Assembly (NCBI GenBank): GCA_964650405.1
Contig: CAZYTO010000203.1
Span: 1 to 10,475 of the forward strand
DNA length: 10,475 bases
Reading direction: 5' to 3'
DNA from: CAZYTO01 sp964650405
GTDB taxonomy: Bacteria > Acidobacteriota > Thermoanaerobaculia > Gp7-AA8
Every line of letters begins with the position of its first letter. Within the stretch, counting starts at the first letter, position 1. Both the position numbers and the translations under genes were made by a program. This document shows, piece by piece, positions 5,010-10,475 of the stretch. The notes under the pieces were generated by a model. The model did not search any database. It was not told the origin of the DNA and saw only the letters and a program-made list of their open reading frames with translations.

Positions 5010-7460
5010 TTGTCCTTGCCATGTCTAGCACTTGGCGTGACCTTCCCCCTGCAGACGCTCGAATTCGACCGGGTGCTGACGCTCATCGCCCTGGAGGCCA
5101 AGAGCACGCTCGGCAAGGACGCCATCAGCCGCCGCCGGCCGCTGGCCAAACGGGCGGCGTGTGACGCGGCGCAGGCGGACCTGGCCGACATGCTGCGCTA
5201 CTACCACCGCGAGGGGCTGCTGCCGCTGGCAGGGCTCGTGGACGTGGCACCGCTCCTGGCCCGCGACTCCGTGTTGGAGCTGGAAGAGTCATGGCTCGTC
5301 GTGCGCGCAGCGCGGGCCACGCAGGCCATGCGCGAGGCGGTCCTTCGCGCCGAAGACTTCCCCCGCCTCTCGACCATCGCCGGCACCATTCCCGACCTCG
5401 GCGAGCTGCTTTCCAAGCTGAACAAGTACTTCACCAAGGACGGCAAGCTGCGCGAAGAGGCGTCGGCCGAGCTGCGTGCCATCCGCCAGAGGGTCCATCA
5501 GAAGCGGGCCGCCATCCAGCGCGTGCTCAGCGACGTCATGCACCGGACCTCCGAGGCCATCCAGGAGGAGCTGATCGTCCTGAGGGGCGACCGGTACTGC
5601 ATCCCCGTGCGCAGCGATCACCGCAACGCCGTGCCCGGCATCCTGCACGAGCGCTCGGGCTCGGGCGCCTCGTTCTTCATCGAGCCCATGCCGGCCATCG
5701 AGTTGAACAACGACCTGGCTGACCTCCTGATCCAGGAGCGCGAGGAGATCGCGCGTATCACCCGCTACGTCTCGCAGCTCATTGCCGACTCGGGCGAGCA
5801 CATCCTCGACGCGGCGCGCGTGGCGGGCGAGCTCGATGCGCTGCAGGCCTGCGCGCTCTTCGCCGGCGCCACGAAGGCCACGCGGCCGGAGTTCAACGAC
5901 GCACACGTCCTGACGCTGCTCGACGGCCGTCATCCGCTGCTCGACGAGCGGCTGGCGCAGGCGCGCGCGGAGGCGTTCGGCGAGGAGCCGTCCGACCGGA
6001 AGGTCATCCCCATCAGCGTCTCGCTCGACCGCGAGCGCACGGCCCTGGTCATCAGCGGCCCCAATGCCGGCGGCAAGACCGTGGCGCTCAAGACGACGGG
6101 CCTGCTGGTGGCCATGGCCATGAGCGGCCTGCCCGTGCCGGCGGCGGAGGGGACGATGATCCCGGTCATCGACGACTTCCACGTCCTCATCGGCGACGAC
6201 CAGAGCGTGCTCGAACATCTCTCCACGTTCAGCGCCTACCTCGTGCGCCTCAAGCGCGTGCTGGAGAAGGCGACAGACCGCTCGTTGGTCCTGCTCGATG
6301 AATTGGGCTCCGGTACCGATCCGGAGGAAGGATCGGCGCTGGCGGCGGCGGTGGTGGAGCACCTCCTGGACGCCGGCGCGCTGATGATCGTGACGACGCA
6401 CCTCTCCGCATTGAAGAGCTTTGCGGGAGGAGTCGACGGACACGCCGCCGAGGCAGCGGCATCCACACAGAAGCAGAAGGCGGCCGCCGCCAAGCCGCGC
6501 ATCGTGAATGCCTCGATGGAGTTCGACTCCGCGACGGGCAAGCCGACGTATCGGATGATCGCCGGGCTGCCCGGCCGCTCGCGGGCCATCGACGTGGCGG
6601 CCATGATCGGCCTGCCCGCCGCCATCATCGAGAACGCGCGAGCCCGGCTCGGCGACCGCTACGGCGAGACCGATCACCTGCTGGCCGAGCTGCAGCGGCG
6701 GATGTCGGACGTCCTGGCCCAGCAGGATGCCGCGGCGCAGGCACTGGCGCAGGCGGAGGCCCGCGAGCGCGAGCTCGCCGCCACACGCGAGAAGCTGGAG
6801 CAGGAGCGGGCCAAGCTCGGCACGTCGTACCGGGAAGAGCTCGAGCGGCTCCGCGATGACGTCTCGCGCCAGGTGGCCAACGAGCTCAAGACACTGCGGG
6901 ACATGGACCGCAGCGCGCGCGCCAATCTCAGTGCTCAGAACGTCGTGGCGGCCGTGACCAAGCCCGTGGAGAAGGCCATGGAGTTCATCCCCGCCGAGCA
7001 GCGCGACGTGCACGCCGGCGACCGCGCCGAGCACCGCAAGTTCAAGGTCACCGGCGAGGTCGTGTCCGTCGACGGCACGAAGGCCCTGCTGAACGTGAAC
7101 GGACGGAAGATGCAGGTGGACACGCGCGACCTGGTGCCTGTCGGGCGCGCGGCGGGTGGCGAGCGGCGAGCGGGTGGCAAAACGAAAACCTCGACGAGCA
7201 TCGACGCGCCGGAGATCTCCGCGGAGCTGAACCTCATCGGCCAGCGCGTGGACGACGCCCTGGAAGAGTCGGACCGCTTCCTCGACCGGGCCCTGCTGGA
7301 AGGCAAGCAGGCCGTGCGCATCATCCACGGCTTCGGAACGGGCGCACTGCGCAAGGCCGTACGCGACCATCTGCGCAAACACCCGGCCGTGCGATCGTGG
7401 CGCCCGGGAGCGGAGAATGAGGGCGGCGACGGGGCGACGGTGGCGGTGCTGGAGGAATGA
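5010..7460 (+). CDS. mutS2: Endonuclease MutS2
   Basis: An 816-aa MutS2. Core and lever helices fill about 10-340. The ATPase has Walker A GPNAGGKT (350-357), the signature region LEHLSTFSAYLVRL (401-414) and Walker B LVLLDELGSGTDPEEG (426-441). A long coiled coil (about 555-635) is followed by a small beta-barrel (about 668-710) and a C-terminal Smr nuclease domain (738-816) with NLIGQRVDDA and HGFGTG (773-778). Family members act on branched DNA, and in some species rescue collided ribosomes; which applies here is unknown. Two additions stand out: about 20 extra Ala/Gln/Lys-rich residues (about 474-494) between THLSALK and NASMEFD, and a repeat-encoded linker AAGGERRAGGK (714-724). The TTG start has GAGGA 7 nt upstream; GTG at 5037 would give a more family-typical N-terminus (TFPLQTLEFD) but lacks a Shine-Dalgarno. 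Confidence 0.97.
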   Translation: MSLPCLALGVTFPLQTLEFDRVLTLIALEAKSTLGKDAISRRRPLAKRAACDAAQADLADMLRYYHREGLLPLAGLVDVAPLLARDSVLELEESWLVVRAARATQAMREAVLRAEDFPRLSTIAGTIPDLGELLSKLNKYFTKDGKLREEASAELRAIRQRVHQKRAAIQRVLSDVMHRTSEAIQEELIVLRGDRYCIPVRSDHRNAVPGILHERSGSGASFFIEPMPAIELNNDLADLLIQEREEIARITRYVSQLIADSGEHILDAARVAGELDALQACALFAGATKATRPEFNDAHVLTLLDGRHPLLDERLAQARAEAFGEEPSDRKVIPISVSLDRERTALVISGPNAGGKTVALKTTGLLVAMAMSGLPVPAAEGTMIPVIDDFHVLIGDDQSVLEHLSTFSAYLVRLKRVLEKATDRSLVLLDELGSGTDPEEGSALAAAVVEHLLDAGALMIVTTHLSALKSFAGGVDGHAAEAAASTQKQKAAAAKPRIVNASMEFDSATGKPTYRMIAGLPGRSRAIDVAAMIGLPAAIIENARARLGDRYGETDHLLAELQRRMSDVLAQQDAAAQALAQAEARERELAATREKLEQERAKLGTSYREELERLRDDVSRQVANELKTLRDMDRSARANLSAQNVVAAVTKPVEKAMEFIPAEQRDVHAGDRAEHRKFKVTGEVVSVDGTKALLNVNGRKMQVDTRDLVPVGRAAGGERRAGGKTKTSTSIDAPEISAELNLIGQRVDDALEESDRFLDRALLEGKQAVRIIHGFGTGALRKAVRDHLRKHPAVRSWRPGAENEGGDGATVAVLEE
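7151..7178. repeat. Heptanucleotide array inside mutS2
   Basis: Four seven-base units in register: ggcgggt, ggcgagc, ggcgagc, gggtggc. They encode the Gly/Arg/Ala linker between the beta-barrel and the Smr domain. The unit GGCGAGC is the reverse complement of the GCTCGCC unit at 1092-1122. Confidence 0.75.
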
Positions 7461-7467
7461 GGCGTTG

Positions 7468-7556
7468 CAGTCTATCCCGAGCGCAGCGAGGGATCTGGCT
7501 CGCACGTGCGCAATCCCTGATGCCACCAGATCCCTCGCTGCGCTCGGGATAAACTG
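7468..7556. repeat. Long perfect inverted repeat between mutS2 and dnaG
   Basis: The arms 7473-7498 and 7526-7551 are perfect 26-bp reverse complements (left arm begins TATCCCGAGCGCAGCGAGGG). Beyond one mismatch (7472/7552), CAGT (7468-7471) pairs with ACTG (7553-7556). The 27-nt loop holds a 10-bp palindrome, CGCACGTGCG (7501-7510). It lies 7 nt after the mutS2 stop and ends 4 nt before the dnaG ATG, leaving almost no room for a ribosome binding site. Elements reading CCCTCGCTGCGCTCGGG are, from general knowledge, a common dispersed repeat in several high-GC phyla. There is no T-tract. Confidence 0.92.
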
Positions 7557-7560
7557 AAGA

Positions 7561-9312
7561 ATGTCCTTCGTCGATCTCAACGACTCCGTCATCGCGCAGG
7601 TGCGCAGCGCGGCCGACATCGTCGACTTCGTGGCCCAGGTCACGCCGCTGAAGCTGGCCGGCAAGAGCTACAAGGGACTCTGCCCGTTCCACCGCGAAAA
7701 GACGCCTTCGTTCCACGTCGACCGCGACAAGGGCCTCTTCTACTGCTTCGGCTGCGGCACGGGCGGCGACGTCTTCAAGTTCCTCACCCTCACCGAGCGC
7801 TTCACGTTCCCGGAGGCGGTGGAGCATGTGGCGGCGCGGGTGGGGATCGAGCTGCCGCGCCGCAAGCGCACGCAGCGGGAGAGCGACAAGGACGATCTGC
7901 TGGAGCTGATGGACGATGCCTCCGAGGCCTTCCACCAGGCCCTCGGCTGGGGCGACAACGCGGGCAGGCGCTATCTCGACGAACGCGGCGTGCCGGACGA
8001 CATCGTCAAGAAGTACGGCTTCGGCTATGCGCCCGACGCCTGGGATTACATCCTCACGCGCCTCAGTCGCAAGCACGGCGAGAAGAAGCTGGAAGCAGCC
8101 GGGCTGGTGATGCCGCGCAAGACGGGCAACGGCTTTTACGACCGTTTCCGCAACCGGCTGATGATCCCCATCCACCGCGAGACGGGAGCGCTGGTCGGTT
8201 TCGGCGGACGCTCGCTCGACGGCAGCGATCCGAAGTACCTCAACTCGCCCGAGTCGGAGCTGTTCAACAAATCGCGGCTGCTCTACAACCTGCACCGCTC
8301 GAAGGACGCCATGCGGCGCATCGACCGGGCCATCCTCGTGGAGGGCTACTTCGACGCCATCGCCATCGACCACGCCGGCGTCCCGGGCGTCGTGGCCTCG
8401 ATGGGTACATCGCTCACGTCGGGACAGGCCTCGCTGCTGCGGCGCTTCACCACGAAGATCGTCATCGCCTACGACGGCGACGACGCGGGTCGCGCCGCGA
8501 CCCTGCGCGCGGCTCAGGTGCTGCTGGCGGCGGGCCACAACGTCTCCGCGCTCGACCTGCAGGGCGAGAAGGATCCGGACACGCTCATCCAGAAGTTCGG
8601 CGTGGACCGCTTCCTCGAAGTCCTTGGCCATGCCACGGACATCTTCGAGTTCGCGCTGCGGGAGTGGGCGGTGGACGTGGCCAAGCTGACCGGCCGCGAG
8701 AAGTCGGAGAAGGTGGAGGCGTTCGTGCCGCTGCTGAGTGCTGTGGCCGATCCGGTGGTGCGGAACGACGCGGCGCAGCGGATCGCGGACGCATTCCGGC
8801 TCGAATTCGAGACTGTCTGGTCGCGGGTGCGGGGGCGGGCGGCGGCGCGGCCGGAGCCGGAGGTGCAGCAGCGGCAGGCCATGCTGGCGGACGGCGGAGC
8901 GGAAAAGGCACTGCTCCGGCTGGCCCTGAATCAACAGTTACCGGGGGACCTGGCGGTGCGGCTGCGGGGGGAGCTTTTCGAACAGCCCTCCTGCAAAACG
9001 CTCTTTTCTATCATAGAAAAGGACGTTCGCGAGGGAAATCCTATTGATTTTGCAGAAATGGCGACCCATCTTAGGGGTGACGCAGAGTTGAATCTGCTCT
9101 CGGAGCTGACCTTCACGGACGATCCTGGCACTCTCACCACAGGCAACCTCGACCTCAACGTCCGGGAACTCGAGCGGCGCTACATTTTTCGGCGCAGGAA
9201 GGAAATCCAACAGGAGATCGTGGATGCGGAGAAAGGCGGCGAGTCGGGCCGCGTGGATCAGCTCATCGCCGAGAAAGAGGGCCTGAACCGTATCCTGAAT
9301 TCGCTGAAATAA
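7561..9312 (+). CDS. dnaG: DNA primase DnaG
   Basis: A 583-aa bacterial primase of normal length that makes RNA primers at the replication fork with the DnaB helicase. The N-terminal zinc finger has Cys41, His44, Cys62 and Cys65 (CPFH and CFGC). The catalytic core includes the basic motif YDRFRNRLMIPI (193-204) and the TOPRIM metal site: Glu261 in LVEGYFDAIAID, and Asp305 and Asp307 in YDGDDAGRAA. A less conserved C-terminal part (about 435-583) corresponds to the helicase-interacting domain. No good Shine-Dalgarno precedes the ATG; a long hairpin ends 4 nt upstream, so translation may be coupled to mutS2 or limited. From about 8935 onward the base composition becomes noticeably more A/T-rich than the rest of the gene. 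rpoD follows after 157 bp, the classic dnaG-rpoD arrangement. Confidence 0.98.
   Translation: MSFVDLNDSVIAQVRSAADIVDFVAQVTPLKLAGKSYKGLCPFHREKTPSFHVDRDKGLFYCFGCGTGGDVFKFLTLTERFTFPEAVEHVAARVGIELPRRKRTQRESDKDDLLELMDDASEAFHQALGWGDNAGRRYLDERGVPDDIVKKYGFGYAPDAWDYILTRLSRKHGEKKLEAAGLVMPRKTGNGFYDRFRNRLMIPIHRETGALVGFGGRSLDGSDPKYLNSPESELFNKSRLLYNLHRSKDAMRRIDRAILVEGYFDAIAIDHAGVPGVVASMGTSLTSGQASLLRRFTTKIVIAYDGDDAGRAATLRAAQVLLAAGHNVSALDLQGEKDPDTLIQKFGVDRFLEVLGHATDIFEFALREWAVDVAKLTGREKSEKVEAFVPLLSAVADPVVRNDAAQRIADAFRLEFETVWSRVRGRAAARPEPEVQQRQAMLADGGAEKALLRLALNQQLPGDLAVRLRGELFEQPSCKTLFSIIEKDVREGNPIDFAEMATHLRGDAELNLLSELTFTDDPGTLTTGNLDLNVRELERRYIFRRRKEIQQEIVDAEKGGESGRVDQLIAEKEGLNRILNSLK
9004..9020. promoter_or_regulatory. 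AT-rich perfect palindrome within the 3' end of dnaG
   Basis: TTTTCTAT (9004-9011) and ATAGAAAA (9013-9020) are perfect arms around one C. It sits in the A/T-rich tail of dnaG, about 450 bp before the rpoD start codon, and contains TATCAT, one base from a -10 consensus, but I see no matching -35. It could be an operator or part of an internal rpoD promoter; this is inference. Confidence 0.35.
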
Positions 9313-9314
9313 TT

Positions 9315-9330
9315 ATCGTCCCCTGACGAT
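9315..9330 (+). terminator. Weak hairpin after dnaG
   Basis: ATCGTC (9315-9320) pairs with GACGAT (9325-9330) across a 4-nt loop, 2 nt after the dnaG stop codon. The stem is short and lacks a T-tract, so it may be an mRNA-processing or attenuating hairpin rather than a terminator. Confidence 0.25.
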
Positions 9331-9357
9331 TACGCGAATGTCCTCGCCACGTGCCAG

Positions 9358-9431
9358 GGCGCGCCGGTCAAAAACGGTAACAACCGGTTGAAAAGCGCGC
9401 CATGGTCCGCACGGGATCAGATCGTTCGATC
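9358..9431 (+). promoter_or_regulatory. Structured leader upstream of rpoD
   Basis: GGCGCGC (9358-9364) can pair with GCGCGCC (9395-9401), enclosing CGGT (9365-9368) with ACCG (9383-9386). Downstream, GATCG (9420-9424) and CGATC (9427-9431) form a second small stem. These may shape the rpoD 5' leader; no confident promoter hexamers were found in 9313-9469. Confidence 0.3.
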
Positions 9432-9452
9432 CGTATGTCGAACAGCGTTGAC

Positions 9453-9458
9453 GAGGAG
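9453..9458 (+). promoter_or_regulatory. Ribosome binding site of rpoD
   Basis: GAGGAG lies 11 nt before the ATG at 9470, slightly far but the only purine-rich site, and it supports this start. Confidence 0.65.
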
Positions 9459-9469
9459 CGAAGACTCAC

Positions 9470-10475
9470 ATGACGACACGCCTTCGGACTGCGAATCTCG
9501 ATCAGGAAGCCACTTTTGAAGAGGGGGTCGGCGATTTGAGCGTGGAAGAAAAGTACGTCGAGGTCAAGCAACTCATCGCTCTCGGTAAGGAGAAGGGGTA
9601 TCTCCTGTACGACGAGATCTACGAGGTGTTGCCGGAAGAGATCACGAGCCTGCCCGAGGAGCTCGACGAGATCTACATCCGTTTCAACGATCTCGGCATC
9701 GACGTCGTGGAGGACGCCGACAAGCTGCCCCTGACCACCTCGTCGAACAAGACGATGGTCACCATCGACGGCACCATCGAAGAAAAAGAGATGGACCAGC
9801 GGGAAGAGGTGCAGGCCGACATCGTGGCCGCCGCTTCCGGCATCGTGGACAAAACCAACGACCCGGTGCGCATGTACCTGCGCGAGATGGGCACGGTCAA
9901 GCTGCTCGACCGCCAGGGCGAAGTGGACATCGCCAAGCGCATCGAAAAGGGCGAGCGGAAGGTCTACAAGGCCCTCTCCCAGAACCGCATCATCCTCGAA
10001 GAGATCCTGAAGATCTACGAGAGCGCCAAGAAGGACACCCGGGTCATCAAGGAGATGATCGACCTGGCCATGCCGGACGACGACGGCTCCCCCATCTCGG
10101 CAGTCGACGAGAACGGCGAGCCGAAGATGCCGGCCAGCACCCTGAACAAGATCAACGACATCATGGCCATCTTCGAGAAGGTGGCCAGGCACGACAAGAA
10201 GCTGAAGGACACCAAGGCCAAGCTGGCCGATCCGAAGAAGCTGTCGGAGCGGACGCTGAAGACGACGCAGAAGTCGGTGGAGAAGCTCGAGATCGAGCTG
10301 GCCAACGAGCTGCGCCAGATCGACTTCACGCCCCAGACGCGGAACCGGATGATCAACAAGCTGAAGGACATCGACAACGAGCTGTCCCAGTGCTCGTCGA
10401 TGATCCGGAAGGACGAAGCGGCCCTCAAGCGCGAGAAGGACAAGACCCGCCGCGACTTCTACCGCCGCCGCCTGC
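9470..10475 (+). CDS. rpoD: Primary RNA polymerase sigma factor RpoD (sigma-70), 5' part
   Basis: The first 335 residues of the housekeeping sigma factor; the gene runs off the window. Residues about 24-82 form the acidic region 1.1 (VEEKYVEVKQLIALGKEKGY, then LPEEITSLPEELDEIYIRF), which blocks free sigma from binding DNA and marks a group 1 sigma factor. Region 1.2 is at about 131-163 (DPVRMYLREMGTVKLLDR, then GEVDIAKRIEKGE). From about 165 to the window edge lies the long charged non-conserved region of large RpoD proteins, here rich in Lys, Asp and Glu. Core-binding region 2 is not yet reached. The order dnaG then rpoD is shared with many bacteria, where the pair belongs to a macromolecular-synthesis operon. 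The reading frame is intact to the end. Confidence 0.96.
   Translation, partial: MTTRLRTANLDQEATFEEGVGDLSVEEKYVEVKQLIALGKEKGYLLYDEIYEVLPEEITSLPEELDEIYIRFNDLGIDVVEDADKLPLTTSSNKTMVTIDGTIEEKEMDQREEVQADIVAAASGIVDKTNDPVRMYLREMGTVKLLDRQGEVDIAKRIEKGERKVYKALSQNRIILEEILKIYESAKKDTRVIKEMIDLAMPDDDGSPISAVDENGEPKMPASTLNKINDIMAIFEKVARHDKKLKDTKAKLADPKKLSERTLKTTQKSVEKLEIELANELRQIDFTPQTRNRMINKLKDIDNELSQCSSMIRKDEAALKREKDKTRRDFYRRRL

Noticed and set aside
7151..7178. Mobile element insertion in mutS2
   Set aside because: No terminal repeats, target duplication or transposase; it is a short tandem array in frame.
7468..7556. Rho-independent terminator
   Set aside because: The stem is very long and is not followed by a T-tract; it fits a dispersed palindromic repeat better.
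5289..7664. 791-aa open frame on the minus strand across mutS2
   Set aside because: It is a composition shadow: MutS2 on the plus strand has complete motifs, while this frame is Arg/His/Leu/Ala-rich with no domain.
7321..8934. 537-aa open frame on the minus strand across dnaG
   Set aside because: Antisense shadow of primase. It also reads through the inverted repeat, giving the YPERSEGS peptide typical of spurious proteins.
9315..9469. Sigma-70 promoter of rpoD at TTGAAA near 9388
   Set aside because: No acceptable -10 hexamer lies 16-18 bp downstream.

Overview
This is a high-GC bacterial window, most coding sequence having strongly G/C-biased third positions. It carries a chromosomal core cluster, mutS2 - dnaG - rpoD, plus an accessory half with a two-component system. 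The gene content, the dispersed short repeats and the style of the proteins fit an Acidobacteriota-like or related uncultured phylum. That placement is an inference; no rRNA is present to prove it. Ten Ns at 4673-4682 mark a scaffold join, so the source is a draft assembly and frame breaks near it may be assembly errors.

Layout. Minus strand: an SDR oxidoreductase (2-835) whose C-terminal tail is encoded by a 14-unit heptanucleotide array; a NarL/LuxR-type response regulator (1123-1713); a soluble GAF histidine kinase (1868-3004); and, directly in front of the kinase, a small membrane-protein gene broken by three frame changes (3014-3563). The last three read in one direction and look like one operon: membrane protein, kinase, regulator. 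Plus strand: an unrecognised 242-aa membrane-anchored coiled-coil protein (3747-4475). Minus strand: an RraB-like gene (4555-4972) interrupted by the gap. Plus strand: mutS2 (5010-7460), dnaG (7561-9312) and the start of rpoD (9470 to the window end).

Working together: dnaG and rpoD form the familiar replication/transcription initiation pair, with mutS2 in front in the same direction. The kinase, lacking membrane segments, would phosphorylate the neighbouring regulator, and the broken membrane gene may have been its membrane partner. RraB-like and mutS2 are divergent with only 37 bp between start codons.

The most unusual signal is not a gene. Four GC-rich arrays with an exact 7-nt period occur at 27-124, 1094-1121, 3523-3543 and 7151-7178, each with a different unit. 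A fifth family with an 8-nt period forms an inverted pair at 1740-1829. Two long inverted repeats lie between genes (944-1054 and 7468-7556). They sit at gene ends, in linkers or between genes. No CRISPR array, tRNA, rRNA, transposase or phage gene was seen, and I did not find a convincing new multi-gene defence or biosynthetic system.
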